Positions 8,388 through 16,808 of a stretch of 38,199 nt of DNA are shown here, in pieces. Below the pieces are notes generated by a model. That model did not search any database. It had not been told where the DNA came from and worked only from the letters and a program-made list of their open reading frames with translations. Position 1 is the first letter of the stretch; each line of letters opens with the position of its first letter. The position numbers and the translations under genes were made by a program. The DNA is from Streptomyces sp. SID9727 (GTDB lineage: Bacteria > Actinomycetota > Actinomycetes > Streptomycetales > Streptomycetaceae): NCBI RefSeq assembly GCF_010550605.1, contig NZ_JAAGNI010000014.1:1-38199 (forward strand). The letters are read 5' to 3'.

Positions 8388-10454
8388 ATGGCAGACATCG
8401 ACCGCCGCCGGCTCCTGAAGCTCGCCGGGGGCTCCGTGGCCCTCACCGCACTGTCGAGCAGCATCGCCCGCGCCGCGACCCTCCCCGCACGGGGGCGTAC
8501 GGGCACCATCGAGGACGTCCGGCACATCGTCGTCCTGATGCAGGAGAACCGTTCCTTCGACCACTACTTCGGGACGATGAAGGGCGTACGCGGCTACGGG
8601 GACCCGCGTCCGGTCACCCTGCCCAGCGGCAAACCGGTGTGGCACCAGGCGGACGCGGCGGGCAAGGAGGTGCTGCCGTTCCGGCCACCGGCCGACAAGC
8701 TCGGAATGCAGTTCCTCCAGGACCTGAACCACGACTGGGCGGGCGGCCACCGGGCGTTCAACAAGGGGGCCTACGACCAGTGGGTGCCGGCCAAGACGGC
8801 GACCACCATGGCCCACCTCACCCGGGAGGACATCCCGTTCCACTACGCGCTCGCCGACGCGTTCACCGTCTGCGACGCGTACCACTGCTCGTTCATCGGC
8901 TCGACCGACCCGAACCGCTACTACCTGTGGAGCGGGTACACCGGCAACGACGGCGCCGGTGGCGGTCCCGAGCTGGGCAACGACGAGCGGGGGTACGGCT
9001 GGACGACCTACCCGGAGCGCCTGGAAGAGGCCGGGGTGTCGTGGAAGGTGTACCAGGACATCGGCGACGGCCTGGACGCCGCCGGGTCCTGGGGATGGAT
9101 CGGGGACGCGTACCGGGGCACGTACGGCGACAACTCGCTGCTGTACTTCGACTCCTACCGCGACGCCCGGCCCGGCGACGCCCTGTACGACAAGGCCCGC
9201 ACCGGCAGCGACCTGAAGAACGGGGGCGGCCTGCTGGACGACCTGAAGGCCGACATCAGGGCCGGCACGCTGCCCTCGGTGTCCTGGATCGTGGCGCCCG
9301 AGGCGTACAGCGAGCACCCCAACTGGCCCGCGAACTACGGTGCCTGGTACATCGCGCAGGTCCTGGACGCGCTGACCGCGGACCCGGAGGTCTGGGGCCG
9401 GACCGCCCTCTTCCTCACGTACGACGAGAACGACGGGTTCTTCGACCACGTGGTCCCGCCGTACGTCCCGTCCGGGCCCGCGCAGGGGCTGTCCACCGTG
9501 GAGACCGCCGCCGACTACTTCCCGGGCGACCTGCGGTACGCGGCGGGCCCCTACGGGCTCGGCCAGCGGGTGCCGATGACCGTGGTGTCGCCGTGGAGCA
9601 CCGGCGGCTACGCCTGCTCGGAGGTCTTCGACCACACCTCCGTCATCCGGTTCATGGAGCGGCGCTTCGGGGTCCACGAGCCGAACATCTCGCCCTGGCG
9701 ACGAGCCGTCTGCGGCGACCTGACCTCCGCCTTCGACTTCCGGCGCACGGACCCCTCCTCGCCCGCACTCCCGTCCACCGCCGCCTACGAGCCGCCGGAC
9801 GGCGACCGGCACCCCGACTACCGGCCCGTCCCGCCCGCCACCGGTGCGGTGCCGAAGCAGGAACCCGGGTCGCGCCCGACCCGCCCGCTGCCCTACGCAC
9901 CCCTGGTGGACGGCGCGGCGGACCCGGCCACCGGCACCTTCCGGCTCACCTTCGGCGGGGGGCCGGCGGCCGGCGCGCAGTTCCTCGTCACCTCCGGCAA
10001 CCGCACGGACGGGCCCTGGACCTACACCACGCACGCGGGCGCCTCGGTCGCGGACTCCTGGAACACCGCGTACTCCCAGGGCGTCACCGACCTCACCGTC
10101 CACGGCCCGAACGGCTTCCTGCGCTCGTTCCGCAGCCCAGGCAGGGCCGCCGGGCCCGAGGTGACGGCCCGGCACGACGCGGCGACCGGCAACCTCGAAC
10201 TCGCGCTCACCCACACCGGCACCGGCTCCGTCCGGCTGACCCTGCGCAGCGCCGCCGCCTACGGGGGAGAGGTGCGGACGGTCACCGTGCGGCCGGGGCA
10301 GACCGTCGCGCGGACGCTCGACCTGCGCCGCAGCAAGCGGTGGTACGACGTCACCGTCACGAGCGACGCGGACGCCGCCTTCCTGCGGCGCTTCGCCGGG
10401 CACGTCGAGACGGGCGCGCCCGGGGTGAGCGATCCGGGGCTGCGCACCGGGTGA
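8388..10454 (+). CDS. Tat-exported phosphocholine-type phospholipase C
   Basis: A 688-residue secreted phosphoesterase of the non-haemolytic phospholipase C/AcpA family, which cleaves the phosphodiester of phosphatidylcholine-like lipids outside the cell. A twin-arginine signal (DRRRLLKLAGG, Ala-rich core, cleavage near IARA-A at about 28) opens the protein. Family motifs follow: HIVVLMQENRSFDHYFGT, a metal-site stretch around CSFIGSTDPNRYYLWSG, and YDENDGFFDHVVPP. After about 460 residues come the tandem C-terminal beta domains (DUF756 type) found in full-length family members. GAAGG lies 9 bases before the ATG. It stands alone between the methylase and the lacI control region; in streptomycetes such enzymes are often phosphate-regulated, but no PHO-box-like repeat was identified. 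Substrate specificity beyond the family level is not certain. Confidence 0.9.
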   Translation: MADIDRRRLLKLAGGSVALTALSSSIARAATLPARGRTGTIEDVRHIVVLMQENRSFDHYFGTMKGVRGYGDPRPVTLPSGKPVWHQADAAGKEVLPFRPPADKLGMQFLQDLNHDWAGGHRAFNKGAYDQWVPAKTATTMAHLTREDIPFHYALADAFTVCDAYHCSFIGSTDPNRYYLWSGYTGNDGAGGGPELGNDERGYGWTTYPERLEEAGVSWKVYQDIGDGLDAAGSWGWIGDAYRGTYGDNSLLYFDSYRDARPGDALYDKARTGSDLKNGGGLLDDLKADIRAGTLPSVSWIVAPEAYSEHPNWPANYGAWYIAQVLDALTADPEVWGRTALFLTYDENDGFFDHVVPPYVPSGPAQGLSTVETAADYFPGDLRYAAGPYGLGQRVPMTVVSPWSTGGYACSEVFDHTSVIRFMERRFGVHEPNISPWRRAVCGDLTSAFDFRRTDPSSPALPSTAAYEPPDGDRHPDYRPVPPATGAVPKQEPGSRPTRPLPYAPLVDGAADPATGTFRLTFGGGPAAGAQFLVTSGNRTDGPWTYTTHAGASVADSWNTAYSQGVTDLTVHGPNGFLRSFRSPGRAAGPEVTARHDAATGNLELALTHTGTGSVRLTLRSAAAYGGEVRTVTVRPGQTVARTLDLRRSKRWYDVTVTSDADAAFLRRFAGHVETGAPGVSDPGLRTG

Positions 10455-10620
10455 GCCTCGACGGCGAGGTGCCCTGGGGCACCGTGACCGAGGAGGCCCT
10501 GCGCCGGGACACTCCGATTACCCTCGGCACGTCCTTCCCCGTATGCCCGGTAGCTGAGCCGGTGTGACGGGGCGACGGCCGGCGGGCATATCGTTGCGGT
10601 AGCCGACGCGCGGAGAGGTA

Positions 10621-10634
10621 TCGAAGCGCTTCGA
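10621..10634. promoter_or_regulatory. LacI-family operator O1
   Basis: Perfect 14-bp palindrome TCGAAGCGCTTCGA with the central CG typical of LacI/PurR-family operators. It sits 8 bp upstream of the predicted -35 box of the lacI promoter. Confidence 0.85.
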
Positions 10635-10642
10635 CACTGGTC

Positions 10643-10671
10643 TGGACATGCTGTCACGGCAGGGCTAGGCT
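10643..10671 (+). promoter_or_regulatory. Predicted promoter of the lacI gene
   Basis: TGGACA (10643-10648), a 17-bp spacer and TAGGCT (10666-10671) match the vegetative actinobacterial consensus. A transcript would start near 10678, giving a leader of about 73 bases. The promoter is flanked by O1 and O2. Confidence 0.6.
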
Positions 10672-10709
10672 CGCGCTGTCTCTCCGCGTCACGGGCGGGG
10701 AGAGCGGAG

Positions 10710-10723
10710 TCGAAGCGCTTCGC
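10710..10723. promoter_or_regulatory. LacI-family operator O2
   Basis: TCGAAGCGCTTCGC, 13 of 14 bases identical to the O1 palindrome, lies in the predicted leader. Its centre is 89 bp from that of O1. The pair suggests autoregulation, possibly with looping. Confidence 0.8.
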
Positions 10724-10750
10724 CACATCTGATCGGTGAGGGAGAGCCGC

Positions 10751-11758
10751 ATGGTCACCCTGGCCGAGGTCGCGCAGCACGCCGGAGTCTCCGCGAGCAC
10801 GGTGAGCTACGTCCTCAGCGGGAAGCGCTCCATCTCCGTCGCCACTCGTGAGCGCGTCGAGCGCAGCATCCAGCAGCTCGGCTACCACCCCAACGCCGGG
10901 GCCCGGGCGCTCGCCAGCAGCCGGTCGAACATCATCGCGCTGATGGTGCCGCTGCGTACCGACATGTACGTGCCCGTGATGATGGAGATCGCCATCGCGG
11001 TCGCCACCACCGCCCGCACCCACGGCTACGACGTCCTGCTCCTCACCGGCGAGGAGGGGCCCGCGGCGGTGCGGCGGATCGCCGGCAGCTCGCTGGCCGA
11101 CGCGATGATCCTGATGGACGTCGAACTGCACGACGAGCGGCTGCCCCTGCTGCGCGAGACCGACCGGGCCGCCGTGCTCATCGGCCTGCCCGCCGACACG
11201 GCCGGCCTGACCTGCGTGGACCTCGACTTCGAGGCGACCGGGGCCCTTTGCGTGGAACACCTGGCCGGCCTCGGGCACCGCGAGATCGCCGTCATCGGCG
11301 AGGCCGCCGCCGTCTACGAGCGCCACACCGGATTCGCCGAGCGGACCGTCGACGGGATACGCGCCAAGGCGCAGGAGACCGGCGTGCGCATCCTGCACCG
11401 GCCCTGCGAGGGCGGATACGCGGCGATGGCCCAGACCCTGTCCCGGATATTCGACGAGCGACCCGGCACCACCGGCTTCATCGTGCAGAACGAGGCGGCC
11501 GTGGAGCCCCTGCTCAACCTGCTGCGCCAGCAGGGCCGGGCCGTCCCCGAGGACGTGTCGGTGGTGGCGATCTGCCCCGAGCAGGTGGCCACCCAGGCAT
11601 CGGTGCGGCTGACCTCCGTCGCCATACCGGCCCAGGAGATGGGCCGCCGCTCCGTCGAGCACGTCGTCGCCAAACTCACTGGCCGGGGCACCGACGAAGT
11701 CGAGCTGCTCGCACCGGAACTGACGCTGCGTGAGAGCACCGGGCCGGCCCCGGTGTGA
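10751..11758 (+). CDS. LacI-family transcriptional repressor of the sugar locus
   Basis: A 335-residue LacI/GalR regulator. The N-terminal helix-turn-helix (about 2-50) reads VTLAEVAQHAGVSASTVSYVLSGKRSIS, followed by the hinge helix NAGARALASSRS and a periplasmic-binding-protein-like effector domain with the usual LACI landmarks (SNIIALMVP, a GHREIAVIG segment, and a final SVAIPAQEMGRRSVEHV). The ATG at 10751 is preceded by GAGGGAGAG; a GTG at 10736 is less likely because it places extra residues before the HTH. The four TCGAAGCGCTTCGA-type operators at its own promoter and at the divergent glycan operons mark it as the probable local regulator. The likely effector is an imported oligosaccharide or its product. 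It is convergent with the GH12 gene and shares a terminator with it. Confidence 0.92.
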   Translation: MVTLAEVAQHAGVSASTVSYVLSGKRSISVATRERVERSIQQLGYHPNAGARALASSRSNIIALMVPLRTDMYVPVMMEIAIAVATTARTHGYDVLLLTGEEGPAAVRRIAGSSLADAMILMDVELHDERLPLLRETDRAAVLIGLPADTAGLTCVDLDFEATGALCVEHLAGLGHREIAVIGEAAAVYERHTGFAERTVDGIRAKAQETGVRILHRPCEGGYAAMAQTLSRIFDERPGTTGFIVQNEAAVEPLLNLLRQQGRAVPEDVSVVAICPEQVATQASVRLTSVAIPAQEMGRRSVEHVVAKLTGRGTDEVELLAPELTLRESTGPAPV

Positions 11759-11763
11759 CACGT

Positions 11764-11791
11764 GAGCCGGCCCCCGCGCGGGGGCCGGCTC
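11764..11791. terminator. Bidirectional terminator, lacI / GH12
   Basis: Perfect 12-bp stem GAGCCGGCCCCC (11764-11775) / 11780-11791 with a GCGC loop, placed between the convergent lacI stop (11758) and GH12 stop (11806). Confidence 0.8.
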
Positions 11792-11805
11792 CTCAGTGGC
11801 GCGGG

Positions 11806-12513
11806 TCAGCCCGCGGAGACGCCGAATCCGTTGGTACGGAAGTCGAGGCCGCCGGCCGACGAGGTGATCTCGTAGCCGAACTGGACGTCACCGATGGTCT
11901 CGTTGCCCCACCAGCCCTTGGTGTCCTTGATCCACTTCAGGATGGGCAGGATGTTCACCGTTCCCGAGGTGGAGTCCGAGGTCCGCAGGAACGAGAAGAC
12001 CTGATTGGATCCGTTGTCGCCCTTGTAGACGGTCCAGGTGTGTCCGCCCAGCGTCACATTGCCCTGGGAGGTGCCCAACGGGCCGACTGCCCCGTTGTAG
12101 TTGACCCAGAGCATGACCTCATAGTCGTAGTCGCTGTCCCAGATGTCGTACGAGGTGTTGTACGCGCCGGACGACGGGACGGTGACGTTGTACGTGCTGG
12201 TGAGCGACGACAGCGAGCCGATCGGCTTGTTCACCACCTTCTTGGCGTTCGGGTACGACTTGATGCCGCCGGTGTTCGGGTGGTCCGCCCAGACTCCCCA
12301 GTCCGACGAGGAGTTGGCCCAGATGGACTGGGCGCCCGCGCCGGAACCCCAGATGTTGTTGTAGAGGATGTAGTTGTCGGACGTGGTGTACGTGCCCCAC
12401 TGGTCCGACGAGGACCAGACGGCCGCCTGGGCGGGGGCGGCGGCGAAGCCGACGAGGGCCGCCAGCGCCACCGCCGGGGTCAGAGCCAGCCTGCTGAGCG
12501 TGCGTTGTGCCAT
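11806..12513 (-). CDS. Secreted GH12 endo-beta-1,4-glucanase / xyloglucanase
   Basis: A 235-residue precursor with a signal peptide cleaved near AAPAQA-AV (30/31), leaving a single catalytic domain of about 205 residues, the normal GH12 size, with no carbohydrate-binding module. Both family catalytic signatures are visible: the nucleophile Glu132 in YEVMLWVNY and the acid/base Glu215 in FGYEITSS, with the GLDF/NGF ending. GH12 enzymes cut beta-1,4-glucan chains with retention; some are xyloglucan-specific, and sequence alone does not separate the types. It is the last gene of the minus-strand operon, 33 bp after GH95, and the only glycosidase here with an export signal, so it should perform the extracellular backbone cut. 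The ATG at 12513 is supported by GGAAGGA upstream; an ATG five codons earlier is not. Confidence 0.93.
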   Translation of the reverse strand: MAQRTLSRLALTPAVALAALVGFAAAPAQAAVWSSSDQWGTYTTSDNYILYNNIWGSGAGAQSIWANSSSDWGVWADHPNTGGIKSYPNAKKVVNKPIGSLSSLTSTYNVTVPSSGAYNTSYDIWDSDYDYEVMLWVNYNGAVGPLGTSQGNVTLGGHTWTVYKGDNGSNQVFSFLRTSDSTSGTVNILPILKWIKDTKGWWGNETIGDVQFGYEITSSAGGLDFRTNGFGVSAG

Positions 12514-12546
12514 GGGTCGTCCTTCCATGGTGGGTGGGGGGAGGTG

Positions 12547-14787
12547 CTACCGCGGCCCGAGTTCCAGGACGCGGTCCACGCCGGCCGTCAGCTCCAGGGG
12601 GGCCGAGGGGGAGCCGGCGGGGGCTTCGGTGAGGGTGTGGCCGTCGCCCGTGCGGACGTCGACGCGGGCGTCGCGCGCCGGGCGGAGGACCGCCGTCGCG
12701 GTGCCGTCGGCCGACCAGCTCAGGTCCAGGACGGCGCCGAACCGCGTCCGCACACCGTGCAGTTCACCGGCAGGGCAGCCCGCGAGCGGCGCGGGCAGCA
12801 GGACCAGGCGGTGCGGGGCCGACTGCACCAGCGACTCGATGACGGCGGCGGGCAGGGCGTGCGCCGCGTCCGCGTTGTACACATCGCGGCCCGGGTAGTG
12901 CGCGCTCATCAGCGAGTCGTGGAAGAAGTCGCCCGCCAGCACCGAGCGGACCGCCTTCGAGGCCCGGGCCCCGTCCCGCAGCCGGGCCGCGATCAGCGCG
13001 TGGTGCAGATGGCCGTGGGCCGAGTCGTTCTCCGCGCCCCGCAGTTCGAGCGCCCGATGCGCGGCGGCGGCCAGCCCGGGGGAGTCGTACGGGTTGATCG
13101 CGTCCAGCGGCCACACCGGGTACAGGTGGCTGAGGTGGCGGTGGTCGTACGTCTCCGCCAGGCCCGGCCACGCCCACTCGGCGAGCGCGCCGTCCTCGTT
13201 GACCCGGTAGTCGGCGAGCCGGTCCGCCAGCGCCCGGCGGCGCTCGGCGGTCGCGCGGTCGGGGGAGCGGTCGGCGGACGCGGTGAGCGCGTGGCGGGCC
13301 GCCGCGAGGTCCATCGTCGCGTCGATCGTGCCCCAGCTCGCGTTGGCCGGACGGTTCTCCGGCGAGTACGAGGGCACGACGGCCACCCGCCCGTCGGGGC
13401 CGGTCCGGGTGAGGAAGTCCTCGTAGAACAGAGCGGTCTCGTGCAGCGCGGCCGTCAGCCGGGGGTCCTCGGACCCCGTCGTCTCCGCGTGCTCGACCAG
13501 CGGCTCCAGCAGCCAGTCCGCGCCGGCCGTCCACAGATGCAGCGGGTAGGCGCGCTGGTAGTGGCGGGTGTGCCCGGACTCGCCGTCCGTGTGAGACGGG
13601 GCCACGACGCCCCGCGCCCCGAAGATCGCCCGGGCGTTCTCCCGCCAGTCCGCGAGCTGCCCGTACACCAGCGCCGCATGGGCCTCGGACACCTCGGGCA
13701 GCGCCGCCACCGCGGCCGAGGCGATCTGGAGGTTCAGGTTGGCGTTCGTCGTGAACGCCCCCGACCAGGCGGTGTCCCAGTCACCCGTCCAGAGCCCGGT
13801 CAGCCGGGGCGGCAGGGCCCCGGACGCGGACAGCAGGTGGTAGCGGCCCGCCGCGCACAGCCGTTCCAGCAGCGCCGGGCTGTCCGGCCGCCGCACCAGC
13901 TCGGAGCCGGGCAGCGCCCGTTCGGCCGGGTCCGCGTCCAGGGTGAGCGCCGCCCGTGCGAAGGCCGGCCGGTGCAGCGCCACATGCCGGGCCAGCAGCG
14001 CGTCGTACCCGTCACCGGGCAGCGCGGCGCACTCCGCCGCCAGGTCCAGGTGGCCCGTGTGCCGGCGCACCCGGGTCAGCAGCAACAGGCTCCTCGACCC
14101 TTCGACCCGGACGCCCTCGCCCGCCACCGACACCCGCCCGCCCTCCGTGCGGAGCACCGTCGCACCGGTGTACGCGAGGTCGCTGTCGGGGTAGCCCGCG
14201 CGCAGCGTGAGCCGCGCCCCGTCCGGAGTGAGCACGGTGCTCCGGCCGACGGCCAGACGGGGCGGGGCACCCGGCAGGGTGTGGTCGAGCGCCACGTCCA
14301 CGGCCAGCCCCGGCCCGGTGACGTACTGGACGATCACATCGTCGGCGCGCGAGACGAGGACCCGGCTGCGCCACGACTCGCAGACGGCGCTGATCTCACC
14401 CGTGGCGAAGTCGACGGACCTGCGGAACGCCGCGTCCGGGTCGGCGGCGTCGTTCCCGGGCACCGGCCGGACGCGGGTCTGGAAGGCCGGGTGGAAGGGC
14501 TGCACCCACACCAGCGGCCGGCCCGCGCCGAAGTGTTCCGCGGCCAGGGTCTCCCCGGCGAGCAGCGCGCTCTGGAGCCGGCCCAGCCGGTCCGCGAGCT
14601 CGGGCGGCCGGACGTGCTGACTGCCGTTGGGCCGGACCAGGGTGTGGTGGTTGACGATCACGCGGTCGTCGGCCGGGTCGCCGTACACCATGGCACCGTG
14701 CCGGCCGTTGCCACCGAGGAAGGCGTCCTCCCAGCGGGCGGCGGGGCGCGGCTCCCAGGTGGCGTCGATGTCCGTGCGCGCGCTCAC
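12547..14787 (-). CDS. GH95-type alpha-L-fucosidase (or alpha-L-galactosidase)
   Basis: A 746-residue protein without a signal peptide. The N-terminal domain has the GH95 hallmark GGNGRHGAMVYG (about 25-36), and the (alpha/alpha)6 catalytic part follows. Residues aligning by motif with the catalytic set of Bifidobacterium AfcA are Glu477 in PSYSPEN, Asn348/Asn350 in TTNANLN, and probably Asp640 in YNADAAHA. The flanking sequences are divergent (the usual NINxxMNYWP is absent), so specificity should be left open between alpha-1,2-L-fucose and alpha-L-galactose. In xyloglucan, L-fucose caps the galactose that GH42 would remove next. The GTG at 14787 overlaps the GH42 stop as GTGA, implying translational coupling; frames extending further upstream only read into GH42. 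No fucose catabolic gene is present in the window. Confidence 0.82.
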   Translation of the reverse strand: MSARTDIDATWEPRPAARWEDAFLGGNGRHGAMVYGDPADDRVIVNHHTLVRPNGSQHVRPPELADRLGRLQSALLAGETLAAEHFGAGRPLVWVQPFHPAFQTRVRPVPGNDAADPDAAFRRSVDFATGEISAVCESWRSRVLVSRADDVIVQYVTGPGLAVDVALDHTLPGAPPRLAVGRSTVLTPDGARLTLRAGYPDSDLAYTGATVLRTEGGRVSVAGEGVRVEGSRSLLLLTRVRRHTGHLDLAAECAALPGDGYDALLARHVALHRPAFARAALTLDADPAERALPGSELVRRPDSPALLERLCAAGRYHLLSASGALPPRLTGLWTGDWDTAWSGAFTTNANLNLQIASAAVAALPEVSEAHAALVYGQLADWRENARAIFGARGVVAPSHTDGESGHTRHYQRAYPLHLWTAGADWLLEPLVEHAETTGSEDPRLTAALHETALFYEDFLTRTGPDGRVAVVPSYSPENRPANASWGTIDATMDLAAARHALTASADRSPDRATAERRRALADRLADYRVNEDGALAEWAWPGLAETYDHRHLSHLYPVWPLDAINPYDSPGLAAAAHRALELRGAENDSAHGHLHHALIAARLRDGARASKAVRSVLAGDFFHDSLMSAHYPGRDVYNADAAHALPAAVIESLVQSAPHRLVLLPAPLAGCPAGELHGVRTRFGAVLDLSWSADGTATAVLRPARDARVDVRTGDGHTLTEAPAGSPSAPLELTAGVDRVLELGPR

Positions 14788-16760
14788 GGCGCGGATCTCC
14801 GCAGCACCGCGACGCCGTAGCGTCCGAGCGCGATCCGGTCCGTCACCGCTCGCCCGGTGAGCAGGTCCACGTACGCGCCGGGCACGGCGACGGTGACCAT
14901 CTCGCGGCGGTGGTGCAGCAGGAAGAGCAGCTCGCCCCGGCGCACCGCCTCCACCCCCTCGGGCAGCCCGGCGAGGACCGGTTCCACCCCGGCGTCCCGT
15001 ACCACGTCGGCCAGGAGGGCCCGCAGCGCGGGGGGCTCGGGGAGCGTGGACACGTAGACCGCGCCGCCCCGGCGCAGCACGGCGGGCAGCCCGGCGAGCT
15101 CGCCGTCGCGGTAGGCGGCCAGCACCTCGGTGCCCTCGGCCGCCTCCAGCTCCTCGGACCAGAGGGTGCCCCGGAATCCGTCGCACTCCACGGCCTCGTC
15201 CGCGTCCAGCGGCCACCACTCGTGCAGGACGGCGATCCCGAACAGCTCGCGCAGGCGGGCGTCCATGCCGCCCGGCCGGACGCGGTCGTCCACGTCCGCG
15301 ATGCCGCTGAAGAACCCGCACACCAGGTGCCCGCCGCCCCGCGCGTACGCCACGAGGTTGTCGACCGCCGTGTCGTCGAGCAGGTAGAGGTGCGGGACGA
15401 GGACCGCCTTGTAGCGGCTCAGGTCGGCGTCGGGACGGGCGAAGTCCGTGGGCGTGCCGTTCTCCCACAGGGCGCGGTGCCAGCGCCGGATCACCTCCGC
15501 GTAGTCGAGGAGCGCGGACGGGCCGCCTTCCTGGGCGCCCGCCCACCAGGCGTCCCAGTCGTGCAGGACGGCGACCTCGGCGGCCACGCCCGTACCGGAC
15601 ACGGCGGAGCCGATCGCGGCGAGCTCGCCGCCCAGCTGCCGGGTCTCACGGAAGGCGCGGCCCCGCTCCCCGGCGTGGCCGAGCATCCCGGAGTGGAACT
15701 TCTCGGAACCCTGCCGGGACTGCCGCCACTGGAAGTAGCAGACCGCGTCGGCACCGCGCGCCACCGACTGGAGCGACCAGAGCCGGTTCAGCCCCTCCGG
15801 CTTCGGGTGGTTGACGCCCCGCCAGTTCACCGCGCCGGCCGCCTGTTCCATCAGCATCCACGGGCCGGCGGCCTGGGAGCGCGTCATGTCGGCGAGCATG
15901 GCGTTGTACTGGCCGCCCCACGGGTCGCGCGGGTCCGGGTAGACGTCGACCGAGACGATGTCCTCCTCGGCCGACCAGGCCCAGGCGTCCTGCCCGGACC
16001 ACAGCGGCATGAAGTTCGTCGTCACCGGGATGTGCGGGGTGTGCCGCGCGACGATGTCCCGCTCGGCGGTGAAGCACTCCATGAGCGCGTCGGACGTGAA
16101 GCGTTTGAAGTCCAGCACCTGGGTGGGGTTCCTCATGTACTGCGCCTTGCGCGGCGGCAGGATCTCCGTCCACGCGTCGTAGCGCTGGCTCCAGAAGGCC
16201 GTGCCCCACGCCTCGTTGAGCGCGTCGAGCGACTCGTACCGGTCGCGCAGCCAGCGGCGGAAGTGGCCCGCCGTCTCGTCGCACCAGCAGTGCGTGCAGT
16301 ACTCGTTGTTGATGTGCCACACGGTGAGCGCCGGGTGCTCCGCGTACCGCGCGGCCAGGTCCTCGGTGAGCGCGGCGGCGTACCGGCGGTAGACCGGCGA
16401 GCTGGGGCAGAACTGCTGGCGCGAGCCGTACCAGACGATGGACCCGTCCTCCGCGCGCGGCAGGGTCTCCGGGTGGCGCGCCCCCATCCAGGGCGGCGGG
16501 GACGCGGTCGGCGTCGCGAGCACCACGCCGATGCCGTGCGCGTGCATCAGGTCCATCAGCCGGTCCAGCCAGTCGAACTCGCGGGCGCCGGGGCGGGGCT
16601 CGATCTTCGCCCAGGAGAAGACGCCGAGGGTGACGGAGTTGACCCCGGCCTCCTTCATCAGCCGGACGTCGTCCTCCCACACCTCCTCGGGCCACTGCTC
16701 GGGGTTGTAGTCGCCTCCGAAGAGGATGCGGCCACGGGCCGCGTCGCGCAGGGACGGCAT
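14784..16760 (-). CDS. GH42 beta-galactosidase, cytoplasmic
   Basis: A 658-residue GH42 enzyme of normal length, beginning with the FGGDYNPEQWP signature. The catalytic acid/base is Glu153 in WHINNEY and the nucleophile Glu305 in LMEQAAGAVNW. Cys118, Cys155, Cys158 and Cys160 (YCTHCWC) reproduce the zinc-binding cluster of many GH42 proteins. The trimerisation Rossmann-like domain (about 390-595) and the C-terminal beta domain (about 600-658) are both present. It lacks a signal peptide and so should act on imported oligosaccharides, removing terminal beta-galactose; alpha-L-arabinosidase side activity is known in the family. It follows the second permease by 48 bp, has AGGAG before its ATG, and is translationally coupled to GH95. 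Confidence 0.94.
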   Translation of the reverse strand: MPSLRDAARGRILFGGDYNPEQWPEEVWEDDVRLMKEAGVNSVTLGVFSWAKIEPRPGAREFDWLDRLMDLMHAHGIGVVLATPTASPPPWMGARHPETLPRAEDGSIVWYGSRQQFCPSSPVYRRYAAALTEDLAARYAEHPALTVWHINNEYCTHCWCDETAGHFRRWLRDRYESLDALNEAWGTAFWSQRYDAWTEILPPRKAQYMRNPTQVLDFKRFTSDALMECFTAERDIVARHTPHIPVTTNFMPLWSGQDAWAWSAEEDIVSVDVYPDPRDPWGGQYNAMLADMTRSQAAGPWMLMEQAAGAVNWRGVNHPKPEGLNRLWSLQSVARGADAVCYFQWRQSRQGSEKFHSGMLGHAGERGRAFRETRQLGGELAAIGSAVSGTGVAAEVAVLHDWDAWWAGAQEGGPSALLDYAEVIRRWHRALWENGTPTDFARPDADLSRYKAVLVPHLYLLDDTAVDNLVAYARGGGHLVCGFFSGIADVDDRVRPGGMDARLRELFGIAVLHEWWPLDADEAVECDGFRGTLWSEELEAAEGTEVLAAYRDGELAGLPAVLRRGGAVYVSTLPEPPALRALLADVVRDAGVEPVLAGLPEGVEAVRRGELLFLLHHRREMVTVAVPGAYVDLLTGRAVTDRIALGRYGVAVLRRSAP

Positions 16761-16808
16761 GGCGTCGGTTCTCCTGGGGTGGGGGTCTGCGGGGGGAGGA
16801 GTGGCGGG

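Noticed and set aside
11755..14820. Long plus-strand open frame opposite GH12 and GH95
   Set aside because: Low-complexity translation, while GH12 and GH95 catalytic motifs are on the minus strand.
14788..15546. N-terminal extension of the GH95 frame
   Set aside because: It reads through GH42 in another frame; the GTGA overlap at 14784-14787 is the natural start.
16085..16120. GAAGCG-like string inside GH42
   Set aside because: It lies in coding sequence and lacks the palindromic partner.
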